NCBI GenBank assembly: GCA_018466975.1
Contig: CM031555.1
Span: forward strand, 2,728,001 to 2,792,000
Reading direction: 5' to 3'
Origin: Sparassis latifolia
Lineage: Eukaryota > Basidiomycota > Agaricomycetes > Polyporales > Sparassidaceae
Length of the DNA stretch: 64,000 bases
Shown: piece after piece, positions 27,801 to 41,936 of the stretch
Position numbering within the stretch: the stretch's first letter is position 1
Layout: the number at the start of each line of letters is the position of its first letter
The notes under the pieces: model-generated
Told to the model about the DNA's origin: nothing
The model's input: only the letters and a program-made list of their open reading frames with translations
Database searches by the model: none
Made by a program: the position numbers and the translations under genes

Positions 27801-29161
27801 TGAGGAAGAGGATGACATGGACGAAGCCGAGGCTCAGGAAGTACGCAGGAAGATCGAGGAGGCACTCCGCGTCAACGGCGTAGAGGCAGCCACCGGCGAC
27901 TCGGACGAAGAGTCAGAAGACCTGATGGATGACGACCAGATGTTAGCGATCGACGAACAGCTCTCTGCGGCATTTAGGGCCAGAGCCGGCGAGAAAAAAC
28001 TGGGCAAAGGTAAGATCTGTCTGCAATTCTGTTCTGTCGAGAAAGACTCAGTTGGATATACAGATGTCGATGCTCAACGGGAAGCTACCCACTTCAAAAA
28101 CCGTGTACTGGATCTACTGGAGACTTTTATCAAGAAGCAGCCTAAAAATCCGTTGGTGTTACGCCTGATCCTGCCTTTGGTAGAATTGGTCGTGAGCACA
28201 GGTCCGGATGAGAAGCATTTAGCGGACAAAGCGACAGGGCTTCTGCGCACTCGGTTAGGCAAGTCCAAGGAAGTGTTGTCCATCGTTGACACGGACGAAG
28301 CAACTGTTGTTCTCGAAGAACTGCACACTCGAGCAAGAAAGTCCGACAACCTTGCAACATTGAGCCAGTGTAGCATATACCTGTCCAGGTCACTATTGCA
28401 CGCTGGCTTCACGGAAACAGTTGTCAGAGTCTACCGGGAGTCGTTGGATGACTTTGTCACGCGCAAAGCATCGAAGCTCAACAGCAACTTCTTCCAAGAC
28501 TTCATCCGCCGCCATCCAGAAGCGGGTTGGGCCTTGCGCAATGATCTCATCGAGGTATCCGGCAAGGCCGTGAATGTCTACCGTCAATGCCAGGCCTTCC
28601 AAATCCTTCATACGCTGATCAGCCAAGTTCCGGCGAGTGTGAGTATTGTCTTCCTCATCCTGAGTCTATGACGCTAATTTTGCTCATCAGGGCGATCATC
28701 GGGCAGATATTCTGAAGTTCATACCCACATTACGCCGCTCCCTTCACGACGTCATTTCCAACGCATGCGGAGACACTCCCACTTTAACGCCGGCGCAGAT
28801 GAAAGAGTTACTCAAGCTCGGGCTAACAGCCGTTCGCCAAACGAAACAGTTCGCGTCCTCACCTGAGGAGGTTTTTTCGTCGTGGGACCCATCAACCTGG
28901 AACGCCCTCGCGGGCAAGCTGGCTGCAAGCGATCGCTTCAAGTCCTCGACTGGTCTCCAGACCATGTGCAAGCAGATGGCCCAATTGGCGAGTGAAACTG
29001 CACAAGCAGATATCAAGGCCAAAGCTAGCTCCGAAAAATCCAAGTCAAATAATGCTACAGTAACGGCAAAGCGGAAAGTTAATACATTGGAGGATGTGGA
29101 GGATACTGTAAAGGTATCAAAGAAAATCAAGCGACAAAAGGTGACGAAGGTGAAGACCTAG
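24884..29161 (+). CDS. POL5: DNA polymerase phi / Myb-binding protein 1A homologue (rRNA synthesis factor)
   Basis: Pol5/MYBBP1A is a nucleolar HEAT-like protein needed for rRNA production; despite its name it is not a replicative polymerase. Thirteen exons join in phase: 24884-25174, 25270-25770, 25823-25991, 26047-26231, 26280-26491, 26548-26725, 26785-26893, 26945-27129, 27191-27298, 27361-27606, 27670-28009, 28064-28638 and 28691-29161, giving 1,189 aa. Supporting signatures are LFWHLSSASKKER at the N-terminus, RLGFAVALTE, SSPERKYWGFQIFQKAL, a long acidic Asp/Glu tract in exon 11, and a basic Lys-rich C-terminus typical of nucleolar proteins. The second intron uses a weak gttgtt donor. 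The stop codon (29159-29161) overlaps the stop of MSH3 on the other strand. Length is between yeast Pol5 (~1,020) and human MYBBP1A (~1,330). Confidence 0.9.
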
Positions 29162-32100
29162 ATGTTGTGTGTAGATGTGGATGTAATGTCCATAGATGCG
29201 ACGAGAGTGTTGAGTTCTTCCAGGGGTATGGATGCTTCCAGTGGTGATTTATCCAAGCTTTGATAGATTAGTCGGAGGGACTTGCGAAGTCTGCATAACG
29301 AGGATTAGCACTAGTGTGCAAGTTAAGATAATCGGTCGACCCACTTATTTCGCTTCACACGCTGCTCAATTACAGCACGCATATTCTCTGATTGTGAGGT
29401 TGCCTCGACAAGTATGGATTCAGGTACGCCAGCAAGGCGAGCACACTCGACTCCAAACGACTCCGTGGTGATACCGTTTGAGAGCTTGTAGAGGAAGGTC
29501 ACCTCTCGGCTGCCATCGATCCGCGTGTCTTCTGCATATCCCATGTGCAAGTTCTGCACGTCGAGCGGGAACTTCTTTTCCATATCCGTAGCAACCTGAG
29601 GAAAGTGGGTGATGAAAAGCGTCTTACACCTTGTCGTCTGCACGAGATGCTGCAGGACGGCGCCTGCTATCGCCATCTGCGGAGCCGTGTCAATGCCATG
29701 CACCCGGATGCTTAAAGCGCAATGCTTACGCCGTCGAAAGTCGATGTGCCTCGGCCCAGCTCGTCCAGTATTACCAACGTTCGGGGTGTCGCCAGCTTGA
29801 TAATGTCGCTCGTTTCTTGCATCTCAACCATGAACGTTGATCGCCCACGAGCCAACTCGTCCGATGCTACAGATATTACTCGTCAACGGTAAACTTGGGA
29901 AACAACATAGAAGTTGCGGACCGCCCATTCTGGTGAGAATACCATCCAGCAATCCGATCTTCATTGCTTTGGCCGGAACATATGAACCAATTTGGGCCAT
30001 CTTGGATCAGACGTAAGCGAATAAGCATCTCCCTGGAAAAACAAGTCACCCACAATAGCACAGAGGGCAACCATCCTAACAGTCGAGCTTTTCCCGCCCA
30101 TATTCGGACCCGTTATTATTTTGCTCCCAGGTATCCCCCCGCCCATTCGTACGGAATTCGGGACGAACGGATTCGACCTCAGCGCCTCCACCATCGGATG
30201 CCTGCCCTCGGAGATCTCGAGCGTGTCGTCCGAGGTGAACTCCGGCTTGACATACCCCTCCTGCAGAGCGACGACCGCGAGGCTGAGTAGGCAATCCGCC
30301 GTGGCAAGCTTGTTGACGGCGTCGCGCAACACGGCGTAATGGTTCTGGGTGATCTCAGAGAGAAACGCAAGGTACGCCTTGTTCGCGGCGATTTCGAGCG
30401 CTTCTTTGTAGCGCGCGCGTTCGTCGAGCTTCACCCGTATCTCGGGGGTGCGGAATCGGTCCACGGACTTCGTGCTGTCACGATGGCATATAGCGTGAGC
30501 CGTGTAAGTGCGACCGCAAAGTCACAACGAACCTGGATACTTTCGTCCAATTGATGGGTATTGTACGCTTATCGCTCTTATTTATCTCAACGAGGTACTG
30601 ATCCTTCATGAGCACCATCAAGGCCTAATGCAGCGCAGACATACCTCCTCTCCTGCGCAAGTGGTATACGTCAACGCTGGCTTCTTGACGACCTTCCGGA
30701 CTGCGCAGGAGGACGTCAACGAATCGAACCTCGCACAGCAAAAGAAATCAGCTGACTCTTCTTGAGCTCGTCGATGAGCTCGCTCTCAACCACCTGGATC
30801 GACTACAACCCTCACCATGTCAGTTCAGTTCAACCGTTGAGCACCACAACCGTCGCATACCGTATGCAAACTATCCAAGTCAGGATACTTGTCCGGGTCG
30901 GTCCACAGGAGCTCTTTCTTCCCTTCCTTAGCCATCTTGATCGAGACGGCACCTAGGAGCTGCTTCACCGGCCCTTTCAACTTCGGCAACGCGGAAACGG
31001 CGTCGTTTAGAAGGACTGAATTGAACATCGTACCGGCGACAGTTTCTGCAGGGGTGAACGTTGTCGCGACTTTGCCGAGAGCCGGGAGGAGAACTGCAAG
31101 TTCCTGAGGGGTACACTGTGTAAGGTGAGAGAAGTCAGGGTCGCTGCGAGCCCATAGCACAGTGGTTGCATACCTTGCCGTACTGTATTCGACAAAGGCC
31201 TCGCGCAAGATCAGGCAGACGTCTCAACAGCTGGCGCAACAGGGTTAATTTCGGTGTCTTGTCCTCGAGGATCTCTTGCACGGCAGTAATTCTATCATTG
31301 AGGGCGCTAGACATCATGAACAGATTTATGAATATCGCTTATGCCATTTCCGACCAATTCTCACCTCAAATCCACGAGGGGCCTGCCCACCCAGCTCCTC
31401 AACATCCTAGCCCCGAACGCGGTGGCCGTATGGTCGAGGATCCACATCAAAGAGCCCTTGATCGTGAAGTCCGTCTCATTGCGGTATATCTCTCTGCAAA
31501 GATGTGAGCTCTCCGCAACTGGGAGAAATGACATGGAAAGGGTGCGCACAGGTTTGTGAGGGTATTGCCATTGAGCAACATATGCGTACGCTCTGTGAAC
31601 TTAGCAAATAATCGTGTCTCCCGGAAGGCGCCCTCGACATCGAATGCTGACAAGTATTGTATGGCGTGGGCCAGCGCCACGACCACTAGATTGGGGAAGT
31701 CTGACACCGCGGCCATCAGTTTTCCTGTGCAACCAGTCAGTAGACATCACAAGCGAGACGCAAGAACATTACCCGAGTTGTAGCTGTCCGAGGCGGTGGC
31801 AGAGTCCGTCTTATCGGTGTAGAACTTGGTGAGGAGTGCGAAGGCCTCGGAGTAGGATAGGTGGACTCTGAAATGCTCCTTTCGTATGCCGTGGTCGGAA
31901 GTTGAGTTCCTGAACGGACAGAGAGGTCAAATCACCGTACGCGCACACTTTGCGATACGTCTCACTGAATGAAGTGGTTAATCATTTTCGCGCTCGGTTT
32001 ACTGAGCCCGTCACCCTTCGGTATGAGCATCTCGTACGGCTTGATGTGCACCATCCGCGTCTACCCTCTGCCATCAGCTACACAGTATCTCAGCGAGAAA

Positions 32101-33498
32101 GAGAACACACCTCAAGCTCAGTCCGCATATGATTATCTGCACGAAGTGAGTCTCCCGAATAATGCAAACACGGGCAGGCGTGCCTTCGAATTCATCCCAT
32201 ACCACATCTCCTGTGCTAGGAGATATGACAATCATCCCGAATCGTACGCGTTCGTCGGGACCCATGCCACCTCTCAGCTCTTCTGCGAGACACATGAGCG
32301 GCGGTGCAGACGTCCGATCCGTGTTGTCGACGGAATCCAACTCGTCCACGTAGCTAAGGGGCACACGATGAAAACAGGGGAACAAGGGCACGTAGATAGG
32401 GCATACGTTGCGGCGGTGTACAGCTGCGTCAGCTCACGGCTGAATATCTTGCTTTTGTTCTTGCTAACTTTCTTCAGGGCCGCAGTTTCAGTTTGCTCGA
32501 CCACACCGACTTTATGTCCATTTGCGAGCAGTCTATGCTGCATATGTCATCCTTTTCTCAATGGGCGTCACAGTAGGTAGCTCACTTTTTGATATACACG
32601 TCTTGTCTATGTATAGGTATCATAGCTGTCAGGAAGTTTCTCTTGGGGAAACACAGTACTCCAAGCTCCTTGGCTGCAACCTATACAAGGGAAAAGTCAA
32701 TGCTAGTTAGAGTTAGAAAAATACAAAGACAAACCTCAGCGTCCTCGCCAAAGAACCTATATCTGTATCCATCTTGAAACATTAAGATAGCATCTTTGTG
32801 CTTTTCCTTGAAACCTTTTACCTTGACAGGGAACATGAGTGACAGACTCTCGAGACAGGAGATGTGCTTACTTGTAGCTCAAGGTCTGTATATGTCTCGC
32901 CGCTAGGCCCAACCTCACCGGCCTTCTTCTTGCCCTTCATGATTTTGCTACTACTCGCGGAGGAGCTGTTAACCATGTGCATAAACTGCTCAAACGACAC
33001 GGAGCCGGCTGAATGATCTCCAGCCGACGGCTCCTCGTCGGCCTTCTCGCTCTTGTCGTCCTCTTCGGCGTCCTCGGGACGCTTGACCTTAGAAAAGTAC
33101 TCAGAGTCCCCAAGAAGGATATGTTTCGCCTTCTCGTGCAGTTTATTTTGCTCAGTCTGTTCAGCAACGCTGCGTGGCTTCGCTGCAGCAGATGAACTGA
33201 GGTCGAAACGCCATTGCTCTGCTGCACCGCCATGACGCGTCTGCGTATGAGATGGACCCGCTTGAGCAATTTCATTTGCCTGAGCAACTTTTGGTTGAAA
33301 GAAAGCACTAGTCGTCCGTAGTCTTTTTGAGCGGTGCGCGTCCGCATTATCGTCAGAGCCCGAGTCCACCGTCAAGTCGATCGGTGAGCTGGTCCTCTTC
33401 TTCCGCCTGGTAGGGGACTCCTGGCTTGGAGAGAAGAAAGAAGATATCATAGCCTGGCCTTTCGGACTCGTCAGCTGCCTATTCCTCAGGGCCGACAT
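29158..33498 (-). CDS. MSH3: DNA mismatch repair protein MSH3
   Basis: MSH3 pairs with MSH2 (MutS-beta) to recognise insertion/deletion loops in the nucleus. The gene has many introns. The first exon (start 33498) encodes [15 protein letters not shown] and a PCNA-interaction motif (QAMISSFF), then a Ser-rich linker. The mismatch-binding domain shows [11 protein letters not shown] and AAKELGV, then [16 protein letters not shown]. The C-terminal ATPase has [12 protein letters not shown] (Walker A, near 30.1 kb), then [17 protein letters not shown] (Walker B and signature, near 29.75 kb) and [12 protein letters not shown]. The last intron (29291-29344) leads to a final exon 29158-29290 encoding [12 protein letters not shown]. 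The N-terminal PIP box and the FGEDAE/TETAALK pattern favour MSH3 over MSH2 or MSH6. I did not resolve every middle exon between 30.5 and 32.5 kb. Confidence 0.88.
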
Positions 33499-33624
33499 GA
33501 GTATGTGAGTGTAGGAGGTCAAGAACGTTCCCAGCAGAGCCAGAGCGCGTCACAGGGGTAGCGTGCAGTGTAACGCGTACGCGACTTGGTCACGTTTCTC
33601 CATCACCGCATTCGAATCGTTCAT
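33499..33624. promoter_or_regulatory. Shared divergent promoter, MSH3 / ATP12
   Basis: Only 126 bp separate the two start codons, which face opposite ways. Both promoters and both 5' leaders must fit here or extend into the coding regions. No clear TATA box is visible. Confidence 0.5.
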
Positions 33625-34748
33625 ATGCAGACCCCCTGCTTCGCTCGTCCCGTCCGCCTTCTCCTGCGGTCCTCGTGCAGACGAGCACTCGTACCGCACA
33701 GAACATGGGTCGTCCGAGGACAAGCGACAGTCGCCACGTCCGGCCCAGCGGTCACCGCAACAAATCGTAAGAAGGCTTAAAGTTGACGCTCTTCCCGATC
33801 CTGACCTTCCTGCTGCGCCTAGGTGCACAAGCGACGCTGAAGCGGTTCTGGAAGACGGTGGGTATAGAGCAGCGTGATGGTGCGTTCGCTGTCACCCTCG
33901 ACAACCGCCCCCTCAAGACGCCCTCCGGAACGCCTCTCTTGATCCCGCAGGACAAACGGCTGGTCGCGACGCTCATCGCCGCCGAGTGGGAGAGCCAAGA
34001 GACACTGCTCAAGCCCCATGCACTTCCATTGGTGAGTGGTCTTTCTGCTTGGCTGCGTATTCTGTTGAGCGAGCGCTCCCGTAGACCTCTCTTGCGTCTA
34101 GAGCGATCGACGCATTCAAGGATGAGGACATGCGGAAGGAAGCGCGCGCTCAGCTGCTCAAGTACCTCGAGACAGATACCATCTGGTTCGTGCTCAGTCT
34201 GTCTTACCGAAGGTTGTCTAACCTCCCCCGTCAGCTTCCATCAAGACAGGCCCCCGGCTCTCGTCTCGCTGCAAAGAAAACACTGGGACCCGCTGCTAGC
34301 CTGGGCCCGCTCCACGTTCGGCGTTGACATACACACAACAGACTCGTTCGTTGTGCTCTCACAACCACCAGAGACTCTGAAAAAATTCGATGAGGTCATG
34401 TCCGAGTTTGACTTCTGGGAGATGGCAGGTACGCCTGGCGCTATCCATCCGTGTCTGCTCTGAGCTGATTTTCCCTTTGCAGCAATGGAGCGCGCAACAT
34501 ACGCATCCAAGTCGTTCCTGATCGCGCTCGCCCTTGTCATGCGGAACTTCACCGTGGAAGAGGCGGCAAAGGCAGCGCACGTCGAGGTGAACAGCCAGAT
34601 TGAGCTCTGGGGCGAGGTAGAGGACTGTAAGTGGCTCGTATACTTGGTGCATTGTTCTCAACTAACTCTCGAGACAGCCCACGACGTAGACTACCACGAC
34701 ATCAGACGGCAGCTTGGCAGCGCGGCATGTATACTATCTCATCTATGA
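33625..34748 (+). CDS. ATP12: Mitochondrial F1-ATPase assembly chaperone ATP12
   Basis: Atp12 binds unassembled F1 alpha subunits in the mitochondrial matrix so that ATP synthase F1 can form. Six exons join in phase: 33625-33766, 33823-34031, 34085-34185, 34235-34428, 34483-34626 and 34678-34748, giving 286 aa. The N-terminus (MQTPCFARPVRLLLRSS) is basic and non-acidic, like a mitochondrial presequence. Family motifs follow: RFWKTVGI, FAVTLDNRPLKTPSG, AAEWESQE, then AMERATYASKSFLIALAL, and near the end SQIELWGEVED with SHDVDYHDIRRQLG. Length matches the family (~280-330 aa). It is convergent with LETM1, with ~155 bp between stops. Confidence 0.93.
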
Positions 34749-34902
34749 GATGTGTTGGTTCTGTCGCTGTCGTCGGTATTTGATTAGACTACACACCTAC
34801 CGTTTCTTTAGAAGATTGCTGCATGTGCACTGAAAACTTCTGGCTAGCCTATACAATCGCAAGTAGAGTCTTGATGAGGTAAATTTAAAAAGATTGTATG
34901 CA

Positions 34903-37178
<2,276 letters not shown>

Positions 37179-37392
37179 TAGATTTCCACGTTACGGCGAG
37201 AATGTGGTGGACGACGGGGGAAGGAGAGGAAGGGGGGGAGAAGAGTTGCATGCAGAGCTCTCGTCGAGCGGATCAGTCTATGACGCCAACCGTCGGCCGC
37301 GAGTAGGTTTCGTATTTGCGCATGTTGACTCTCCCGCCACTACCCAAAATGGCGCGCCCGCATCCCGCCGGCCCAGCTGTGAGCGCCCACCC
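37179..37392. promoter_or_regulatory. Divergent intergenic region, LETM1 / ALKBH1
   Basis: A 214-bp gap separates the two outward-facing start codons. It is GC-rich and has no obvious TATA box. It presumably holds both promoters. Confidence 0.45.
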
Positions 37393-39012
37393 ATGCCGAC
37401 GACTGCAACCACGATGCTGTCTGCCGCGGACCTGCGTGATCCAACGAGCGCTGCATACAAGAAGGCTAGGAAGAGGCACCTGAAGACAACGAGAAACAGG
37501 GACGAGCAGCTCGAGGCCGACTGGACACCGTTCCGCGCAGCGGAGAAGAAGTACAAGGCGCGCTTTCCCCCTCCCGACCTTTCTGATGTTCTTGACCTCG
37601 CACTGCTCGATGAATCGAGGGCTGAGGAGACTAAGAGGGGAGGCTGGTGGGGCAAGCCAGACGCGCTGCAATGCAAGGAGATCCGCATGAACCACACCGA
37701 GGGGAAGACGGCCTACGTCTTCCCGAGCACACCTGGTGCGAGGCGTGGTGTTCTTATGCAAGCGATGTATGTATTCATACCGCTTCTCTCACGATGCAAT
37801 AGGACTTGTCCTGCTACCTTCTTTTGTCTCCCCTGAGGAGCAGAGACATCTCGTGCGCTGGGCGCTGTCTGATCACGCCCGCCCTCCTAACGAAACGAAC
37901 CTCGACACGCACTACATCCTCCCAGAGGAAGGGCTATGGAACAAATATGTCAATGTGCGACGGCATGTTTGCGAAGATGAGTTCATACAACCTCGAGCAT
38001 CTCTTACTATGGCGACGGACTCAATTTCCACTGTGATATCCGAGCCAACTGGCCCCAGGAAATTGATTTCCAACGAGCCCGTGAGCAAAGACAACTACGC
38101 AGCCATATCAGCCGCTCCGAAGCCTCCTCTCGCGCCGTCTCCGTCGGTGCATCCTTTGACCACTTCTGCACTCATCCAAAAATTGCGCTGGGCGAATATC
38201 GGGTGGTCCTACCACTGGGGAAGCAAGCAATATGATTTCTCCAAAGGTAAGGTGGAAATACACGACGATGTGAAACGTGTTTGCAAGAGGGCCGTGGATG
38301 CGGTCGACTGGTTCGAAGTCTTCGGCGATGGTGTTCCCGACTGTGGTGATTGGGGAAGATGGACCAGACTGGGAGTCGTGGAATGAGACGTATGGTGGGT
38401 GGTCGATCCTGATGTATGAAATATACGAGTTTCACGAGAGCTCTGGTAGAACCCGATGCCGGAATCGTAAATTTCTACCAAGTCAAGGTATGCGGTCTCT
38501 ATCCCTTCGATCGGGGCTCCTTATCTCCTGGTTCTCAGGACACACTCATGGCCCACGTCGATCGTTCAGAAGTTTGTGCAACATCCCCGCTGGTCTCGAT
38601 ATCGTGCGTCTTCTCTGATGTTTTTTGACCCTCGATCTCAGATGTTTCTCCCTGCGCCTTGTAGACTAGGCTGCGCTGCAGTTTTCCTCATAGGCGGCCT
38701 GACACGAGACGTCGAGCCGACCCCCATTCTCCTCCGTTCCGGAGACGTGGTGATCATGTCCGGGCCTGCCTGCCGACGAGCCTACCATGGTGTGTATGGC
38801 GTTTCGTGAACGTCGCCTGCTCTCTAATCTCTGGTTTCGATGACTCAGGTGTACCGCGGATACTCGAGGACACCCTCCCGCCTCACCTAGAAGCCAGCGC
38901 TGCGGACGAAGATTGGGAACTGTACGCAGAATATCTGCATACCACACGCGTCAACGTCAATGTGCGACAGGTGTTTCCTGTCCTGCCTGTTGATACTCTC
39001 AAAGTGCGATGA
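37393..39012 (+). CDS. ALKBH1: AlkB-family dioxygenase, ALKBH1-like (possible frameshift)
   Basis: ALKBH1 is an Fe(II)/2-oxoglutarate oxygenase that demethylates tRNA and other nucleic acids, often in mitochondria. Exons are 37393-37735, 37803-38394, 38450-38487, 38539-38603, 38665-38789 and 38849-39012. Motifs in order are LLPSFVSPEEQ, RWANIGWSYHWGSKQYDF, EPDAGIVNFYQVK, MAHVDRSE with the HxD iron ligands, LRSGDVVIMSG, and RRAYHGVPRI with the second histidine; RVNVNVRQVF near the end supplies the 2-oxoglutarate arginines. Between about 38330 and 38365 the frame must change by one base: the incoming frame reads VFGDGVPDCGDWG, while the outgoing frame reads GEDGPDWESWNETY. No acceptable intron fits, so this is a real frameshift or a sequence error. 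Without it the enzyme lacks its catalytic core. Confidence 0.85.
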
Positions 39013-39042
39013 CTCCAACAACCCCCCACCTCTACCTCGGTG

Positions 39043-39635
39043 TCATGTTTTGTTTGTTTTGTCTGTACGAAAAGGTTCATGATGAGTTTTGCATATTCTT
39101 CCATCTAACCAATCCTGGGTCAGACTCAGCCGATGCATCTCGTACCATGGATGACACATCTCCGGAGTACATTCGCTGGCTTAACAGGAAGTTTCATACA
39201 GTCTTATTTATCTGGCATAAGCGTCAATGCTGCCGCGGAAGCCATCAGCGATGCAATAGCCATCAGTGGTGTCGACAGCGACCGTGACGATGACGCGGAA
39301 GATGATGTGAACAGAGAACGGGGACCTAGCGTTGTGCGTGACAGTCAATCGAGAAGCAACAGAAAGAAAGGTATGTCGATACGTGATCACATAAAATGAT
39401 CTGTCAATGCCACATTACAGTTCTACCACAGTTGATCTGGGCAGCTGCAAGTCCAGTCACCAAGGCCCTACTCCCGGAAGTAAGCACCTATGTGGATCAA
39501 GCAGTCGACATGTCGCCAATTGGTTGTTTGCAGTGTGAGGGATCATTCATTATTTGTGTTTGCACTGAGGCAAATTTCGAGCATGTTTCATCGGGACATG
39601 CACACCAGGCAATGTTGCTACCAATTAGAATGTGA
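39043..39635 (+). pseudogene. Frameshifted paralogue of the 50.1-51.8 kb gene
   Basis: From about 39043 to 39500 this strand aligns with the reverse complement of 51.43-51.88 kb. The N-terminal part reads MDDTSPEYIRWLNRK, but a deletion of a few bases near 39200 (tttcatacag against a longer version in the paralogue) moves the next part, NAAAEAISDAIAISGVDSD, into another frame. The intron after RSNRKK (gtatgtcgat...cattacag) is conserved in the paralogue. The remainder past 39500 is not alignable by eye. I do not recognise the family. It starts immediately after the ALKBH1 stop. Confidence 0.5.
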
Positions 39636-39670
39636 GTATTTATACATTGGCAGAATCGTGTACGCACGTG

Positions 39671-40486
39671 TTACTGCCAGAATGCCATCTTGTAGATCAA
39701 CAAGCAATGGCCACTCTTCTCGGAGATGCAACGCACAAACTTTGTTTTGTACCGTGCCAAATTGGGATCCCGGATGTCGAACACCTGTGCATTGATAATC
39801 CCATGCCGACGTGCGAGGTCCGCCAAACTGAGCTTGTTCAACGCATCAAAGAACTCCACCGATTCTTCGAATACCTTCAGGTTCGATGGCGAAGGGTACC
39901 ATCGCACAATGATTTCCCGAGGATTTGTGTTTGTCACCCTCGGATCGAGGAGGCGATTCATGGGCATAGGCCAGGGATCATACTCTGTGAAAATGTTGTA
40001 CGATGCAGTATGTGCAAGTGGATCTGGTATCTCACCTGACAAAGGCATGAATGGCCAAAATTGCAAGCACAAATCGATGTCATTCGATGTAATAATATCA
40101 TCATACTCATGGGGCATCCTCATAGGCGTCAAGTGAACGAAGAGCTGCAAATTGCATCAGATTCTAATCTCATTCAAGTTACTTGTCACTGGACGAACCA
40201 CCAAGCGTGTCGATCCCCAAGCTCTTGCCAATGCCGGAAGGCTGCATGTGCCTTCCTCATCCAAAGTTACCGTGAACTCGGAATACAGATCGGATGTCGA
40301 GTGGTCATACAAGCGTGCTGGGATCTGTCTTGGGTGCGCAAGGATTGAACTACCGCAAAAGAGATAAGGGAGGCAGTCATACCTTAGTGGCATCTTCTTT
40401 GGGTCCTCCACTTTACGATTTGCGCCGCGCGGGCTGTATGCAGGCAGCTCGCCATACGGGATAGATTCCACATATGGTGGCGGTAA
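39671..40486 (-). pseudogene. Unrecognised gene with one in-frame stop
   Basis: A long minus-strand frame enters after a tatctcctag splice acceptor and reads PYVESIPYGELPAYSPRG, then LPYLFCGSSILAHPRQ. It continues through LVVRPVTSNLNEI to a TGA at 40157-40159. The same frame then carries on without another stop (LQLFVHLTPMRMPHEYDD) and ends after IYKMAFWQ at 39671. In total ~267 codons have coherent, non-repetitive composition on both sides of the stop. Upstream exons probably lie at 40.5-40.9 kb, where a tatatata motif is also seen. No domain is recognised. It is either a recently disabled gene or one with an undetected splice. Confidence 0.4.
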
Positions 40487-40899
40487 GTACTAGGAGATAG
40501 GAATATGCGGCATGAGAGCTCACTGTTGGTTAAAATTCACAGGGTGTATATATACCGGCATACAGGGGCTCGGGACGAGCAAATAGAGACACCCCTAGAG
40601 GTGCCGTCGGAGGGCGGCTATCGGGTATCGGAAAAGACATACGGATGGCAGCGGACATACTCAGAGACGGATCGAGCTCCCATGGACCCATATCGGGCCA
40701 GCCGAGCAGCGACGCCGCCCCCGCCGAGCGACTGATCCCGCCGCCTGCTACGCCTCTCTTATGACCTCCTTTGCTCGCCTTCCTCAGATCAGGTCGTTCA
40801 GGGCCATCAAGAATGAAGATCAGATATATGGGCGACTTCAAGTATTGCAGGACACCAAACAACACCTTCTGCAACTCGGGTTTGCAGACTGGGCATGGC

Positions 40900-41936
40900 C
40901 AACAGCGAACTTGTGCTGCAGTGCGCCGGATGCTAGGTTGAATTACTGTAAGTGACCTGCCTGGACACTTTCATATGCCTTTCACCAAGATCCATCCAGA
41001 GCTCAAACGTCAGTGCAAGCATCTTAACAACTGACCATTATCCTTCGACTGCACCGTCAATGCTCCTTGCAATACCCACGGTGCTTTTCCGTTCTTTTCT
41101 GCTCACTGCTTGTCCTCATACTAGCTAATGTACTTGGTTGTTGCCTTCACTGAGAATTTCTTGCCAACATCTCGTAGAGGTTAGTTACGAGCCCGTCGCC
41201 TTCCCTGCGCAAAATTATCGCGGCGTGGTGCCTCCCCAGGAGTGCAGGAGGATCTTGCAGTCATCGGTGAACTTGGTGGTGACAAGACAGCTTTGTGATG
41301 ACAGATGGCCGCCCAGCAGGACTTACGGTCTCCAGCATACGGAGACTCAGCCTCATCTTGCGCAGTCCTCGGTTATTGCTACACTCTCTTCCTCGACTTC
41401 CTTGCTGTCTTTTCTGCTCGCCGCTTCTCCTTCGCCCGACCGACGCTTCTCCTTGGCGCGTTTCTCCTCAGTAAGGGTTCAGAAGGTTGACTGCTATCTA
41501 GTCCGGATGGCATGTTTAAAATTTTTGGACATTGACATCTTTTGTGCGATACTAACTACTGTATTTTTGGCTGTCTGCCACCATCTCATCTTTCTTGGTA
41601 TGACCGGATCCACATTTACCCCCTTGTCGTTGAATGTTTGGTACACCCTGGCCCAATATGTCGCCGCATTCGAGTTTTTATCAGAGCTTGTATACCAAGG
41701 GCACATTTTGTGCTTGCAATTGTTCCGTGCAGCACGCAACCGCGATCAGGTCGACTCCATAAACAGGTCATCCGAGTAGATGTACACCTTGTATTGGTGC
41801 TGTGCACGTCTCGTTAGTCAAGTACAAATATATACAATATGCCCAGCGTCCAAGCAGTCCACCCAAGAGAGACAAGAGCGCGCACGCGCACTCGAGATCA
41901 ACATATACTTTTCGTGTCCACACGTCGGCCCGCCGC
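40900..41936. other. No confident gene
   Basis: The longest frame here (plus strand, 41138-41779) is not supported by any motif. A minus-strand frame at 41494-41739 reads VNVDPVIPRKMRWWQTAK, which looks protein-like, but I cannot extend it into a gene. Confidence 0.35.

Noticed and set aside
28074..28412. 112-codon minus-strand frame within POL5
   Set aside because: It is antisense to a well-supported POL5 exon.
39726..40136. 136-codon plus-strand frame
   Set aside because: It is a shadow of the longer and more coherent minus-strand frame at 39671-40486.
41138..41779. 213-codon plus-strand open frame with hydrophobic stretches
   Set aside because: It contains no recognisable motif, its composition changes along its length, and an opposite-strand frame in the same place looks more protein-like. 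It is probably a chance frame.
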